Shown here piece by piece: positions 36,792 to 46,650 of a DNA stretch of 60,531 nucleotides. Below the pieces are notes generated by a model. That model did not search any database. It was not told where the DNA came from and worked only from the letters and a program-made list of their open reading frames with translations. How positions within the stretch are numbered: the first letter of the stretch is position 1; every line of letters starts with the position of its first letter. This DNA comes from Desulfuromonadaceae bacterium (lineage in GTDB: Bacteria; Desulfobacterota; Desulfuromonadia; Desulfuromonadales; Desulfuromonadaceae), in assembly GCA_016936455.1 (NCBI GenBank), contig JAFGXV010000037.1, positions 1 to 60,531 of the forward strand, in the 5' to 3' direction. The translations under genes were made by a program, and so were the position numbers.

Positions 36792-37874
36792 TTAATCCCG
36801 CGTGGAGAGGATCAGGAACAGGCCCAAGAGAAGAAAAATCAGATTAGCCGACCAGGCGGCAATGCCCGGTGGCAGAATCGCCGAATAGCCAAGGGCCATC
36901 AGGGTTGATTGCACAACGAAGAAGGAGACGCCAATCAGTACGCTGATGGAGATGCCCAGTGCCAGATTGATGTTGCGGGATTTCTGCAGGGCAAACGGGA
37001 TAGCCAGCAAAAACATGACCAGACTGGCCAGAGGGGCCGCCAGCCGGCTGTGCATGTCGACCAGGTAGCGGGTAGCATCCAGTCCTTCTCTGCGCAGCCG
37101 GTCGGACAACTCTTTCAGCAGCCGGAAGTTGAGCTCATCTGATTTGCCGTTGGTGACGGCAAAATCGTGTGGCGTCTTATTGAGGGGGATGGAGATGCGG
37201 TTAAAACGCTTTTCGTCAAGCAATTGCCCCGTTGATGGATTGAATTCCCGGATGACTGCCTGATTGGCCACCCAGGCGTTATTTTCGAAAAAGGCCTTGT
37301 CCGCGTCAAATCTCACCGTCAGTTGATTGGCTGCGTTGATCTGATAAAGAGTGATTCCGTGTAAGCGTCCTGCTTCCGGCAAGGCCAGACGGATGTGGTT
37401 GATGGTGCTTGCATCGCGAAACCAGAGGTTCTGCCGTTTTCCCAGGCTTTCACTCTTGCCTTTGACTTCAACACGCAGAATGTGGTTGGCTTTTTGCAGG
37501 CTTGAAGGCAGCAGGTATTCATTGATGCCAAAGTGGGAGACGCAGAGTAGCAGGGTTGCCACACAGAGGGGGAGGACCACCCGTGCCAAGCCGATGCCCC
37601 CGGCACGCATGGCGGTCAGTTCATGACTCTTTGACAGTGAACCCAGGGTGAGAAAGGTGCCAAGCAGGACCGACAGGGGCAGGACCTGACTGATAATCAG
37701 GGGGATCTTGCAGAGGAAATAAGACAGATAAAACGCCGGCGCGGCCTGGTGTTCGAGAAAATCATCCACCTTTTCAAAGAAATCAACCAGCAGATAAATA
37801 CCGCTGAAAGCCGATAGGGCCAGCATGGTGAGGCGGCCGAAGGTTGTCAGGAGGTAGCGTTGGATCAGCGTCAC
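36792..37874 (-). CDS. lptG: LPS export ABC transporter permease LptG
   Basis: 360 residues with the LptF/G layout: three N-terminal membrane helices, a periplasmic beta-jellyroll (about 125-255), then three more helices. MTLIQRYLLTTFGRLTMLAL opens it, and the coupling-helix region is SHELTAMRAGGIGLARVVLP (about 80-99). It forms the membrane part of the LptB2FG extractor. LptG rather than LptF is assigned from its position second after lptF and the LptG-like ending. The gene starts six bases after lptF. The ATPase lptB is at 23.1 kb on the opposite strand. Confidence 0.88.
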   Translation of the reverse strand: MTLIQRYLLTTFGRLTMLALSAFSGIYLLVDFFEKVDDFLEHQAAPAFYLSYFLCKIPLIISQVLPLSVLLGTFLTLGSLSKSHELTAMRAGGIGLARVVLPLCVATLLLCVSHFGINEYLLPSSLQKANHILRVEVKGKSESLGKRQNLWFRDASTINHIRLALPEAGRLHGITLYQINAANQLTVRFDADKAFFENNAWVANQAVIREFNPSTGQLLDEKRFNRISIPLNKTPHDFAVTNGKSDELNFRLLKELSDRLRREGLDATRYLVDMHSRLAAPLASLVMFLLAIPFALQKSRNINLALGISISVLIGVSFFVVQSTLMALGYSAILPPGIAAWSANLIFLLLGLFLILSTRD

Positions 37875-37880
37875 GGCAAT

Positions 37881-39059
37881 TTACTTCCGACGGGAGAGAA
37901 TGTCTGACAGACCATCTGTCAGCAGCGCAATCTGTTTTTGGCCGGGCAGAGGGCGCTCCTTGACGGCACAGAGGTAGAAAAAAAGTCCGATAAGCAGGAA
38001 CAGAACGCTGGGGGTTGCCAGGGTGAGGGTAACCGGCCAGCTCTTTTCAATGACCAGTGTTTTGCTCAACGATAACAGCATGTAGTAAAGCATGAAAATA
38101 CACAGTGCGACGGCAAAACCGCCGCCGCGGTTGGAACGGTGCGAGCGCGTTCCCAGTGGGATAGCCAGCAGGGCGAACAGAATGGGGGAGAGTGGCAGGA
38201 TAAATCGCTCATGAATCTCGGCCCGCCATTCTGGCTGTTTGTCTTTTTTCTGGCTGTCAAGCTGGGTCAGTAGTTCGGTAATGGTGAGATCCTTCGCTTT
38301 TTTGGCTTTGGTTTCCTGCTGTTCTTCAGAGCTGTTTGCGGACAGATTGATGTCGTAGCGGCTGAAGCGAATGATCTGATACGATTGCTTGTCCTCTTTT
38401 GCTGCAATGCGATGGATGGTTCCGTTGCTGAGGTGCATCAGTAGCTCGCCGGTTGTTTTTTCTGTCTGTAGTCGGCCCTGTTGCGCGAAGACGGTTGCCG
38501 GATGGGTACCGGTTCGCTGGTCGCAGACGAAAACGCCGGAAAGTTCTCCCCCGTCACGGCTGACCTGGTCGGCATAGAGCGTCAAGCCCTCGAAGGCGTC
38601 ATTGAATATCTGGGGCTGAATTGCGACAGCCGCTCTGTCCAGTGCGATATGAATCAGTTGTTGCCGCATGTGTTCCCGCCCCAGCGGTTCACCGAACAGA
38701 CTCATGGCAGCCGTCGCGAAGCTGACCACCAGGGCCAGCATGAAGATCGGCTGGGCCAGCCTGTGCAGGCTGAGGCCGCCGGCCTTCATGGCGACCAGTT
38801 CGCTTTCTGCCGAGAGACGGCCAAAGACAAGCAACACAGCCAGCAGAAAGGCTAGCGGCAGTGTGATGACGAGAAATGAGGGCAGCAGGCAGCCAAAGAG
38901 GGACAGCATCTGGCGAGCCGGAACCCCCTTGTCAACAACCAGCTCAATCAGATTGAGCAGCCGGCTCAGCAGCAGCACAATCGTAAAAAGAGCCAGTCCA
39001 AGAAGGAAAGCCGACAGCGTTTCACGCAGTATGTAGGTTTGAATACGGTGGGCGCGCAT
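37881..39059 (-). CDS. lptF: LPS export ABC transporter permease LptF
   Basis: 392 residues from the ATG whose first base is 39059; longer in-frame starts up to 39122 would run into the rpsB upstream region. It begins MRAHRIQTYILRETLSAFLLG, the usual LptF opening. Three membrane helices, a periplasmic domain (about 140-280) with a Lys/Glu-rich linker, and three C-terminal helices follow. SAESELVAMKAGGLSLHRLAQP (about 88-109) is the coupling segment. It lies divergent from rpsB and is followed by lptG in an operon. Confidence 0.88.
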   Translation of the reverse strand: MRAHRIQTYILRETLSAFLLGLALFTIVLLLSRLLNLIELVVDKGVPARQMLSLFGCLLPSFLVITLPLAFLLAVLLVFGRLSAESELVAMKAGGLSLHRLAQPIFMLALVVSFATAAMSLFGEPLGREHMRQQLIHIALDRAAVAIQPQIFNDAFEGLTLYADQVSRDGGELSGVFVCDQRTGTHPATVFAQQGRLQTEKTTGELLMHLSNGTIHRIAAKEDKQSYQIIRFSRYDINLSANSSEEQQETKAKKAKDLTITELLTQLDSQKKDKQPEWRAEIHERFILPLSPILFALLAIPLGTRSHRSNRGGGFAVALCIFMLYYMLLSLSKTLVIEKSWPVTLTLATPSVLFLLIGLFFYLCAVKERPLPGQKQIALLTDGLSDILSRRK

Positions 39060-39116
39060 AGATCGCAGATGGTAGTACAGAAGGCGCTGAATGTAAACGG
39101 TTCCCTCTGTTTTTCC

Positions 39117-39146
39117 TTGCACTGTCGAGCAGGCCTGTGCTATCTA
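39117..39146 (+). promoter_or_regulatory. Candidate promoter for rpsB-tsf
   Basis: TTGCAC (39117-39122) and TATCTA (39141-39146) are spaced by 18 bases. The match is moderate. It would give a leader of about 130 bases before rpsB. Confidence 0.4.
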
Positions 39147-39193
39147 ACGCCGATGTGTCAACTACACACGCTTGTGCAGGCGTGCGCCGGGTG

Positions 39194-39218
39194 TTCGCGA
39201 CGGGGATTCCGTGGCGAA
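39194..39218 (+). promoter_or_regulatory. Hairpin in the rpsB leader
   Basis: TTCGC-G-ACGG (39194-39203) pairs with CCGT-G-GCGAA (39209-39218), a 9-bp stem with one internal G.G mismatch and loop GGATT. It lies in the rpsB 5' leader, where autoregulation by ribosomal protein S2 is known in other bacteria. Whether this hairpin does that is inference. Confidence 0.4.
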
Positions 39219-39282
39219 TGGAGCATGCCATGAATGCCAAGCGGAGGAAAAAACCATTTTATTACGAGAGGTCAGAAAGCAC

Positions 39283-40023
39283 ATGTCAAAAATTACCATG
39301 AAGCAACTGCTCGAAGCCGGTGTTCATTTCGGTCATCAGACCAAGCGCTGGAATCCGAAAATGAAGCCCTACATCTTCGGCGCCCGCAACGGAATCTATA
39401 TTATCGATCTGCAGCGGACCGTGCGCTTTTTCCGCACGGCTTACAGCTTTATCAAGGATGTCGTTGAGGGTGGTGACAGCATTCTGTTTGTCGGCACCAA
39501 AAAGCAGGCTCAGGACGCTATTCGCGAGGAAGCCGAGCGGGCTGGTCAATACTATGTTAACCATCGCTGGCTGGGTGGTATGTTAACGAACTTTTCGACC
39601 ATCAAGGGCAGCATCGACCGGCTCAAAAAGATCGAGACCATGGCTGAAGATGGTACGTTTAATCTGCTGACCAAAAAAGAAGTTCTCCAACTTGAGCGTG
39701 AGCGCATCAAACTGGAAAAGAACCTCGGTGGGATCAAGGGAATGGGCAAGCTTCCTGGCGCCATGTTCGTCATCGATCCGAAGAAGGAAGCGATTGCTGT
39801 TTGCGAAGCCAAGAAGCTTGGTATCCCCGTTGTTGCCGTTGTCGACACCAACTGTGATCCGGATGAAATTGATTACATTATCCCCGGTAACGACGATGCG
39901 ATCCGCGCGATCCGGCTGTTTGTTTCCAGCATGGCCGATGCCAGCTTGGAAGGCGGCCAGGCTTTCGAAGCGTCGGCGGCGACCGACAAGGATGAGGCCC
40001 CCAGCGTGGCGGCTGAAGCCTGA
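39283..40023 (+). CDS. rpsB: 30S ribosomal protein S2
   Basis: 246 residues from ATG 39283 behind GAGAGG. It begins [20 protein letters not shown], and [20 protein letters not shown] and [14 protein letters not shown] are S2 signatures. [20 protein letters not shown] lies near the end. S2 binds the 30S head/body junction. A terminator follows, then tsf, the standard rpsB-tsf-pyrH-frr order. Confidence 0.98.
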   Translation: MSKITMKQLLEAGVHFGHQTKRWNPKMKPYIFGARNGIYIIDLQRTVRFFRTAYSFIKDVVEGGDSILFVGTKKQAQDAIREEAERAGQYYVNHRWLGGMLTNFSTIKGSIDRLKKIETMAEDGTFNLLTKKEVLQLERERIKLEKNLGGIKGMGKLPGAMFVIDPKKEAIAVCEAKKLGIPVVAVVDTNCDPDEIDYIIPGNDDAIRAIRLFVSSMADASLEGGQAFEASAATDKDEAPSVAAEA

Positions 40024-40049
40024 TTTTTCACCAGATTCGGTGATGGAAA

Positions 40050-40075
40050 AGCGACCGGCATGCTGGTCGCTTTTT
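40050..40075 (+). terminator. Terminator/attenuator between rpsB and tsf
   Basis: Stem AGCGACC (40050-40056) / GGTCGCT (40065-40071) with an 8-base loop and TTTTT. It probably lowers tsf expression relative to rpsB. Confidence 0.85.
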
Positions 40076-40191
40076 CGTGTGAACTGTCTGGCGCACAAAT
40101 GTGATCGTTATTGACGGAAAAACTGAAAAATTGAACGAATGAGCAGGGGCGATAGGCTCTGCTTCAACGAAATATGAATGGGAGGAAGAAC

Positions 40192-41109
40192 ATGGCAAAC
40201 ATTACGGCATCAATGGTGGCGGAGTTGCGTGGAAAAACCGGCGCAGGCATGATGGATTGCAAAAAAGCACTCAGCGAAACCAATGGCGATTTTGAAGCGG
40301 CTGTTGATTTCTTGCGCAAGAAAGGTCTTTCTGCGGCGGCCAAGAAATCAGGGCGAGCTGCGGCTGAAGGCCTGATCGTTTCAGCAGGCGAGGGCACGCT
40401 GGGCGTGATCCTTGAGGTCAACGCCGAAACGGACTTTGTGGCCAAGAATGATGCGTTCTGCGCGTTTGTCAATGGCGTCGCTCAGGTTGTTGTCGAGCAG
40501 GGACCGGCTGACCTCGACGCTCTGCTGGCTCTTCCCTTCCCGGGAACGGGCCGCACGGTCCAGGAAGAGCAGGTTCATCAGGTGGCGACCATCGGTGAAA
40601 ACATCAACATTCGCCGCTTCGCACGTCGCACCGTTGACCAGGGCCTTGTTGAGTCCTATATCCATGGTGCCGGCAAGATCGGTGTTCTGGTTGAGCTGAA
40701 AACCGCGCAGGGTGGCAACGACGAGGTCAAGGCCGTAGCCCGGCAGCTGGCGATGCATGTTGCGGCAGCCAATCCTCTCTATCTGTGCCGCGAGCAGGTT
40801 CCGGCGGATGTGGTTGAGAAGGAAAAAGAAATCATGCGCGTCAAGGCGCTTGAAAGCGGCAAGCCGGCCAATATCGTTGATAAGATTATTGAAGGCCAGA
40901 TTAATAAATATTTTGGCGAGGTTTGCCTGATTGAGCAGGCTTTTGTCATTGACCCGGACGTAAAGGTCGGTAAACTTCTCGAGAAGCTTGGCAAGCAGGT
41001 TGGTGGTGATGTTGTGCTGGCTGGCTACGATCGCTATCAGCTGGGTGAAGGCTTGGAAAAGCGTGAAGACGATTTCGCGGCAGAAGTCGCGGCGATGACA
41101 AAGAAATAG
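40192..41109 (+). CDS. tsf: Elongation factor Ts
   Basis: 305 residues from ATG 40192 behind GGAGGAAG. The UBA-like N-terminus has VAELRGKTGAGMMDCKKALSE-type sequence, followed by the Tu-interaction segment VNAETDFVAKND (about 78-89). Two core subdomains follow. It exchanges GDP for GTP on EF-Tu. Length is slightly above E. coli Tsf (283). Confidence 0.97.
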   Translation: MANITASMVAELRGKTGAGMMDCKKALSETNGDFEAAVDFLRKKGLSAAAKKSGRAAAEGLIVSAGEGTLGVILEVNAETDFVAKNDAFCAFVNGVAQVVVEQGPADLDALLALPFPGTGRTVQEEQVHQVATIGENINIRRFARRTVDQGLVESYIHGAGKIGVLVELKTAQGGNDEVKAVARQLAMHVAAANPLYLCREQVPADVVEKEKEIMRVKALESGKPANIVDKIIEGQINKYFGEVCLIEQAFVIDPDVKVGKLLEKLGKQVGGDVVLAGYDRYQLGEGLEKREDDFAAEVAAMTKK

Positions 41110-41133
41110 GTCAGAACCTGGATGGGGGATGCC

Positions 41134-41862
41134 ATGACCGGTGCACAACAACCGAAGTACAGTAAAATCTTGTTGAAACTCAGCGGCGAAGCTCTGGCTG
41201 GTGAGCATGGTTATGGCATCGATCCGCAGGTTATTGCTTCGATTGCGGAAGAAATTCGCGAAGTTGTCGCGTTGGGAGCGCATGTGGCGCTGGTGATCGG
41301 TGGTGGCAATATTTTCCGGGGCCTTGCCGCCTCCTCCGCCGGGATGGACCGGGCGAGCGCCGACTATATGGGCATGCTGGCGACGGTCATGAACAGCTTG
41401 GCGATGCAGGATGCTCTGGAAAAGATCGGTGTGAAAACGCGGGTTCAGTCGGCTATCGAGATGCGCGAGATTGCCGAACCCTATATCCGACGTCGTGCTG
41501 TACGTCATCTGGAAAAGGGGCGGGTGGTTATTTTTGCCGCTGGCACCGGGAATCCCTACTTTACGACAGATACCGCCGCCAGTTTGAGAGCTATGGAGAT
41601 TGGCGCCGAGATTATTTTGAAGGCGACCAAGGTTGACGGCGTTTACAACGCTGATCCGGCCAAGGATGCGACCGCTGTGAAGTACGATTCGCTGTCCTAT
41701 CTCGACGTGCTGCAGAAAGGCCTTCAGGTCATGGATGCGACGGCGACCTCACTGTGCATGGACAATCAGTTGCCGATCCTGGTTTTCAACCTGACCCAGT
41801 CCGGCAATATCAAAAAAGTGGTCATGGGCGAACAGATCGGAACCATCGTCAAAGGAGAATAG
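41134..41862 (+). CDS. pyrH: UMP kinase
   Basis: 242 residues from ATG 41134, with GGGGGA 5 bases before; ATG 41122 in frame is less likely. The amino-acid-kinase fold shows [10 protein letters not shown] (about 12-21), [10 protein letters not shown] (about 52-61), [12 protein letters not shown] and [13 protein letters not shown] (about 136-148). It makes UDP from UMP, feeding UTP to PyrG. It ends immediately before frr. Confidence 0.97.
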   Translation: MTGAQQPKYSKILLKLSGEALAGEHGYGIDPQVIASIAEEIREVVALGAHVALVIGGGNIFRGLAASSAGMDRASADYMGMLATVMNSLAMQDALEKIGVKTRVQSAIEMREIAEPYIRRRAVRHLEKGRVVIFAAGTGNPYFTTDTAASLRAMEIGAEIILKATKVDGVYNADPAKDATAVKYDSLSYLDVLQKGLQVMDATATSLCMDNQLPILVFNLTQSGNIKKVVMGEQIGTIVKGE

Positions 41863-41865
41863 GTG

Positions 41866-42423
41866 ATGATCCAGGACGTTGAAAAAAAAGCGAAGCAGTC
41901 GATGGATAAAGCCATTGAGGCGTTGAAGCGTGAATTTCAGAGAGTTCGTACCGGTCGTGCCTCGGTCAACCTGCTTGATGAGATTCGTGTTGATTACTAT
42001 GGGACGCCAACACCTTTAAACCAGGTTGGTACGCTAGTCGTTCCTGAGCCGCGTTTGATTACGATTCAGCCGTGGGAAAAAAAACTGTTACCCGAAATCG
42101 AAAAGGCTATTTTCAAATCGGATCTTGGTCTGACTCCAACCAGTGATGGTGATCTGATCCGAATCAGTATTCCGGCTTTGACGGAAGAGCGGCGCAAGGA
42201 AATGGTCAAGCTGGTTAAATCGAAAACCGAGGACGCCAAGATCAGTATCCGTGCCGTTCGTCGCGATGCCAACGATGCCCTGAAAAAGCTGGAAAAAGAC
42301 AAGGACATCACAGAAGACGAACTAAAGCGCGGTGAAAAGTCCGTTCAGGAGTTGACGGATCGTTTTGTCAAAACCTGTGATGACCTGACGGCAGCAAAAG
42401 AGCAGGAATTGATGGAAGTCTGA
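41866..42423 (+). CDS. frr: Ribosome recycling factor
   Basis: 185 residues from ATG 41866, eight bases after GGAG; GTG 41863 is also in frame. The three-helix bundle plus beta-domain are clear: [20 protein letters not shown] (about 25-44), [20 protein letters not shown], and the C-terminal helices with [20 protein letters not shown]. It splits post-termination ribosomes with EF-G. Confidence 0.98.
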   Translation: MIQDVEKKAKQSMDKAIEALKREFQRVRTGRASVNLLDEIRVDYYGTPTPLNQVGTLVVPEPRLITIQPWEKKLLPEIEKAIFKSDLGLTPTSDGDLIRISIPALTEERRKEMVKLVKSKTEDAKISIRAVRRDANDALKKLEKDKDITEDELKRGEKSVQELTDRFVKTCDDLTAAKEQELMEV

Positions 42424-42484
42424 TTGGTAGAAGGTTTTTTGGGGCTGTTTGATCTGGCCGTCGTAGCGTGAATAGATGAAGGAG

Positions 42485-42507
42485 AAGGGGACCTCGGTCC
42501 CCTTTTT
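42485..42507 (+). terminator. Rho-independent terminator after frr
   Basis: Stem AAGGGGAC (42485-42492) / GTCCCCTT (42497-42504) with loop CTCG and a TTTTT run. It separates the translation genes from uppS-cdsA-dxr. Confidence 0.85.
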
Positions 42508-42614
42508 CGTTGTTTCGGTTCCTTGTGCTTTTGCTGGGGAATCAGTACTTGCCCGCTTTTGCAGCTTCGTGATAGTTGTATGACTTTCACGAATCCTCGG
42601 GAGAGCCTTAACGT

Positions 42615-43346
42615 ATGTCGATGCCACGGCATGTCGCAATTATCATGGATGGTAACGGTCGCTGGGCTCAGGAGCGGCACCTGCCACGTATTGCCGGCCA
42701 CCAGCAAGGCGTGCTGGCGGTACGACGTGTCGTGGGAGAATGCATCAGGCATGAAATCCCCTACCTGACTCTGTATGCGTTCAGTTCGGAAAACTGGCAG
42801 CGTTCAGAATCGGAAGTTGAGGCTCTGATGTCGCTGCTTGGTCACTATCTGGTCAGCGAGATTGACCTGTTTCATCAGCAGCAGATACGGCTGAATGTTA
42901 TTGGCGATCTGGAACGTCTTCCCCCAGCGCTGAAGACTTTGCTTTATGAAAAACTGGTCGAAACCGCAGTCCATTCTCGCATGACCTTGACGTTGGCTCT
43001 TTCTTATGGTGCGCGCGACGAGGTTGTCCGGGCCGCCCGCGGTGTCGGGCGCAAATTGCTGGCCGGTGACGTGTCGTTGGACCAGATTGACGAGCGGCTC
43101 TTTTCGTCATTTCTGGATACGGAGGGGTTGCCAGATCCGGATCTGCTAATCCGAACCAGTGGCGAGAAGCGTGTCAGTAATTTCCTGCTGTGGCAGATTG
43201 CTTACACGGAACTGTACTTCTGCTCCTGTTTCTGGCCGGATTTTGACGAAAAAACACTGAATGACGCGTTGATTGATTACCAGCAGCGCTGCCGGCGCTT
43301 TGGTCTGACTGCAGAACAATGTGTCTCAGAATCGGATTTGTCATGA
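42615..43346 (+). CDS. uppS: Undecaprenyl diphosphate synthase
   Basis: 243 residues. HVAIIMDGNGRWAQERHLPR (about 6-25) carries the catalytic Asp and the P-loop, LYAFSSENWQRSESEVEALM (about 56-75) the second block, and LLIRTSGEKRVSNFLLWQ (about 176-193) the third. It extends FPP with cis-isoprene units to the C55 lipid carrier for peptidoglycan and O-antigen. It overlaps neither neighbour; cdsA starts 10 bases after its stop. Confidence 0.97.
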   Translation: MSMPRHVAIIMDGNGRWAQERHLPRIAGHQQGVLAVRRVVGECIRHEIPYLTLYAFSSENWQRSESEVEALMSLLGHYLVSEIDLFHQQQIRLNVIGDLERLPPALKTLLYEKLVETAVHSRMTLTLALSYGARDEVVRAARGVGRKLLAGDVSLDQIDERLFSSFLDTEGLPDPDLLIRTSGEKRVSNFLLWQIAYTELYFCSCFWPDFDEKTLNDALIDYQQRCRRFGLTAEQCVSESDLS

Positions 43347-43356
43347 GAGGATCACT

Positions 43357-44157
43357 GTGAAGCAGCGCATTATAACGGCCCTGATTGCATTGCCCGTTGT
43401 TATTTTCCTGACTCTTTTTGCTGAAAAAAGCTGGTTCTTTATTGCAGTCCTACTGGTGGCTGCTGTCGGTCAGTGGGAAGTTCTGGCCTTGCTGTTTGGA
43501 CGACAACGGTCGGTTTTCAGGGCTCTGGTGTTGCTCGGCGGCTTGGTGATCTGCTCGGCGGTTGTTTATGCCGGGACCCTGGCTTTTCCCATTGTTGCGC
43601 TGTGCTTCATGCTGTGCTGCCTCTATCTTTTGTTTGATTATCGTGATTTGTCTCTGGTGATTACGGAAGCGGGTCAGGTCGCGTTTGCCTGGTTTTATGT
43701 GCCGGTACTGCTCAGTCATCTTGCGCTGCTGCATCAGCTTCCTCACGGAGCTTCCTGGGTTTTTCTGGTGCTTCTGCTGACCATGGGCTGTGATTCAACA
43801 GCCTACTTTGTTGGCACCCGTTATGGTCGCCATCGTCTGTATCCGGCTATCAGCCCGAAAAAGAGTATTGAGGGCGGGCTGGGTGGTCTGGCCGGGGCTG
43901 TCCTCATGGCGCAGTTGTCGTGCTGGACCTTTATTCCGCAATTGACGACTCTTGATGCGTTGGTCATCGGTGCGCTGGTGGGTGTGCTCGGCCAACTCGG
44001 AGACCTGTTCGAGTCGATGTTGAAGCGCAGTTGTGGTGTCAAAGATTCTGGTGCCATCTTCCCTGGCCACGGTGGCATGCTGGATCGACTGGACAGCTTG
44101 CTGTTTACTTTCCCGGTGGTGTATCTGTATGTGAGCGGATGGGTTCGGCCGTTATGA
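43357..44157 (+). CDS. cdsA: Phosphatidate cytidylyltransferase
   Basis: 266 residues from GTG 43357 behind GAGAGG. It is a multi-helix membrane enzyme whose signature near the C-terminus includes GCDSTAYFVGTRYGRHRL, ISPKKSIEGGLGG and KDSGAIFPGHGGMLDRLDS. It makes CDP-diacylglycerol from CTP and phosphatidic acid. Its product is used by PssA, encoded at 52.9 kb. It overlaps dxr by four bases. Confidence 0.96.
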   Translation: MKQRIITALIALPVVIFLTLFAEKSWFFIAVLLVAAVGQWEVLALLFGRQRSVFRALVLLGGLVICSAVVYAGTLAFPIVALCFMLCCLYLLFDYRDLSLVITEAGQVAFAWFYVPVLLSHLALLHQLPHGASWVFLVLLLTMGCDSTAYFVGTRYGRHRLYPAISPKKSIEGGLGGLAGAVLMAQLSCWTFIPQLTTLDALVIGALVGVLGQLGDLFESMLKRSCGVKDSGAIFPGHGGMLDRLDSLLFTFPVVYLYVSGWVRPL

Positions 44158-45308
44158 AAGTTCTGAGCGTTCTCGGTTCGACTGGCTCAATTGGTATCAG
44201 TACCCTGGAGATCGTTGCCGCTTTCCCCGAGCGTTACCGGGTTGCCGCGTTGGCAGCTGGACAGAATGTTGCTCTTCTTGAACAGCAGGTGCGCACGTTT
44301 CGGCCAGGCATTGTGTCTGTCCTGTCGGAAGAGTCAGCCGTTCTGTTGCGGCAGCGCCTGTCGGGACTGGACGTGACTGTTCTGTCGGGGCAAGAGGGGC
44401 TCGACGCCTGTGCGACCTGTCCGGATGTTCAGATGGTGGTTTCAGCTATTGTCGGTGCAGCCGGCTTGCCGCCAACCCTGGCAGCGATTCGGGCGGGTAA
44501 GGATATTGCCCTGGCGAACAAGGAGACGCTTGTTACCGCGGGCCGCCTCATGATGGAGGCTGTCGCTGCGTCAGGGTGCATGTTGCTGCCTGTTGACAGT
44601 GAGCATTCAGCCATTTTCCAGTCCATGGCGGGGCAGCGCGAGCAGGATATCCGCCGTCTGATTCTGACTGCTTCAGGCGGTCCTTTCCGGCAATATACAC
44701 GGGCTCAACTGGCGTCGGTGACGCCCCAGCAGGCGCTGGCTCACCCGAACTGGGATATGGGCCGCAAAATCTCTGTCGATTCGGCCACCATGATGAACAA
44801 GGGGCTGGAGGTTATCGAGGCTCATTGGCTTTTTTCCATTCCGGCGGATCGGATTGCGGTGCATATCCATCCCCAAAGTATCATCCATTCGATGGTTGAG
44901 TACGTTGATGGCTCAGTGCTGGCGCAGATGGGGGTGCCGGATATGAAAACGCCGATCGCCTACGCCCTGGCCTGGCCGGAGCGGCTGAAATTACCTTTCC
45001 CCCCCCTGGATTTATGTGCCATCGGCCATTTGACATTTGAATCTCCGGATCCTTTGCGCTTTCCCTGCCTGTCCCTGGCTTATCAAGCTCTTCAGGGTGG
45101 CGATTCGGCTCCCGTGGTGCTGAATGCTGCCAATGAGGTCGCCGTGGAGGCGTTTCTTGAAGGTAAAATCGCTTTTCAGGAGATTTCGAATCTGATTGAT
45201 CAGGCATTACAACACCATTCGGCGCTGACCTTTGCCGATGTCGATGAGGTGCTGGCTCTCGATCGGGAAACGCGTGCGCGTACCCGGGAAATGATCCGGC
45301 GATCATGA
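44154..45308 (+). CDS. dxr: 1-Deoxy-D-xylulose 5-phosphate reductoisomerase
   Basis: 384 residues from ATG 44154, overlapping the cdsA stop. The NADPH motif SVLGSTGSIGISTLEIV opens it. KDIALANKETLVTAG (about 119-133), the metal/active-site segment PVDSEHSAIFQ and the flexible loop TASGGPFRQYTR (about 173-184) follow. It makes MEP, the committed step to isoprenoids; the UppS product depends on this route. Confidence 0.98.
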   Translation: MKVLSVLGSTGSIGISTLEIVAAFPERYRVAALAAGQNVALLEQQVRTFRPGIVSVLSEESAVLLRQRLSGLDVTVLSGQEGLDACATCPDVQMVVSAIVGAAGLPPTLAAIRAGKDIALANKETLVTAGRLMMEAVAASGCMLLPVDSEHSAIFQSMAGQREQDIRRLILTASGGPFRQYTRAQLASVTPQQALAHPNWDMGRKISVDSATMMNKGLEVIEAHWLFSIPADRIAVHIHPQSIIHSMVEYVDGSVLAQMGVPDMKTPIAYALAWPERLKLPFPPLDLCAIGHLTFESPDPLRFPCLSLAYQALQGGDSAPVVLNAANEVAVEAFLEGKIAFQEISNLIDQALQHHSALTFADVDEVLALDRETRARTREMIRRS

Positions 45309-45321
45309 TTGGAGGCATTAA

Positions 45322-46650
45322 ATGACCACTGTCGCTGCCGGTATTCTGATGCTGGGCGTGCTGGTGTTTGTCCATGAACTGGGCCATTTTTGTATCGCCA
45401 AGCTGGCGGGGGTGAAAGTCCTTAAATTCTCACTCGGTTTTGGACCGCGATTGATTGGTCGCCGTTGGGGGGAGACCGAATATCTTATCAGTCTGATTCC
45501 CCTAGGCGGTTATGTCCAGATGCTCGGCGAAGGGGCCGCTGCCGAGGGTGAAGTGGATCAGTTGACGCCTCAGGAACGGCAGCGGGCGTTTTCGCTGAAG
45601 CCGGTCAGTCAGCGCATGGCGATTGTTGCTGCCGGCCCGGTGATGAATCTGCTGTTGCCGCTGTTGCTGCTGCCGGCGGCGTATATGATCGGTGTCCAGG
45701 TCCCGGCTTTTCTCGATGAAGCGCCCTGTGTCGGCTATGTCCTGCCCGGCTCCGACAGTGCCCGCTCCGGGTTTCTTGCCGGCGATTGTATCCGTTCGGT
45801 GAATGGTGTCCCTGTTCAGTCGTGGACAGAGACGGACAAGGCCTTGATTCCGGAAGTTGGCTCGGCCCTGCGGTTTGGTATTCAGCGCCAACAAACGGAT
45901 CTGATTCTTGAAATGACCGCTAAAAATAACAGCCTGGAAGGTCTTCAGTCGCTGGGTCTGCTGCCTCCGCAGGAGGCGGTCATCGGGCGCCTGACCCCCG
46001 GATTTCCTGCTGAAAAGGCCGGGTTGCGGTCGGACGACCACATTGTGCAGATCGGCGATCAGGTCATCCTTTCCTGGTATCAACTGCACGATGTGATTCA
46101 GAACCTCCAGGGCGAAACGGCGGCATTTATTATTGAGCGCCAGGGGCAGAGGGTGTCGTTGCCGATTGATCCTCATTACGACGAGCAGCGGGCGATGTGG
46201 CTGGTGGGCATCACTCCGCAGCAACGCTACAAGCAGGAGCAGCTGTCTTTTTCTTCGGCCGTCCAAGCGGGATTCAAGCGCACGGCTGAGTTGATTGATC
46301 TGACGGTGGTGTTTATTCGCAAGCTGCTGGCCGGCCATGTCTCGTCCGATAATATTGGCGGACCGATTATGGTGATGCAGATTGCCGGACAGGCGGCTCA
46401 GACGGACTTCAGCACTATTCTGACCGTGTTGGCGTTTCTGAGTATTCAGCTCGGTGTGCTGAATCTGCTGCCGATTCCCGTGCTGGATGGCGGCCATCTT
46501 CTGTTTAATTTTGTTGAGTTGATCTGGCGTCGCCCCCTGTCGTTACGAGCGCGGGAAGTTGCCCAGCAGATTGGTCTCGGTTTGTTGCTGCTGTTGATGA
46601 TGGTGGCTTTTTACAACGACTTGGTTCGATTATTTTTTCAGGGCAGCTGA
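45322..46650 (+). CDS. rseP: RIP site-2 protease RseP
   Basis: 442 residues. The zinc site HELGH is in LVFVHELGHFCIAKLAG (about 12-28). Two PDZ domains occupy about 115-280 (GYVLPGSDSARSGFLAGD; RLTPGFPAEKAGLRSDD). The third zinc ligand and membrane region lie in LNLLPIPVLDGGHLLFNFVE (about 380-399). It cuts transmembrane anti-sigma factors or signal-peptide remnants within the inner membrane. It follows dxr by 13 bases, as in many bacteria, and shares its last base with tsaB. Confidence 0.96.
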   Translation: MTTVAAGILMLGVLVFVHELGHFCIAKLAGVKVLKFSLGFGPRLIGRRWGETEYLISLIPLGGYVQMLGEGAAAEGEVDQLTPQERQRAFSLKPVSQRMAIVAAGPVMNLLLPLLLLPAAYMIGVQVPAFLDEAPCVGYVLPGSDSARSGFLAGDCIRSVNGVPVQSWTETDKALIPEVGSALRFGIQRQQTDLILEMTAKNNSLEGLQSLGLLPPQEAVIGRLTPGFPAEKAGLRSDDHIVQIGDQVILSWYQLHDVIQNLQGETAAFIIERQGQRVSLPIDPHYDEQRAMWLVGITPQQRYKQEQLSFSSAVQAGFKRTAELIDLTVVFIRKLLAGHVSSDNIGGPIMVMQIAGQAAQTDFSTILTVLAFLSIQLGVLNLLPIPVLDGGHLLFNFVELIWRRPLSLRAREVAQQIGLGLLLLLMMVAFYNDLVRLFFQGS

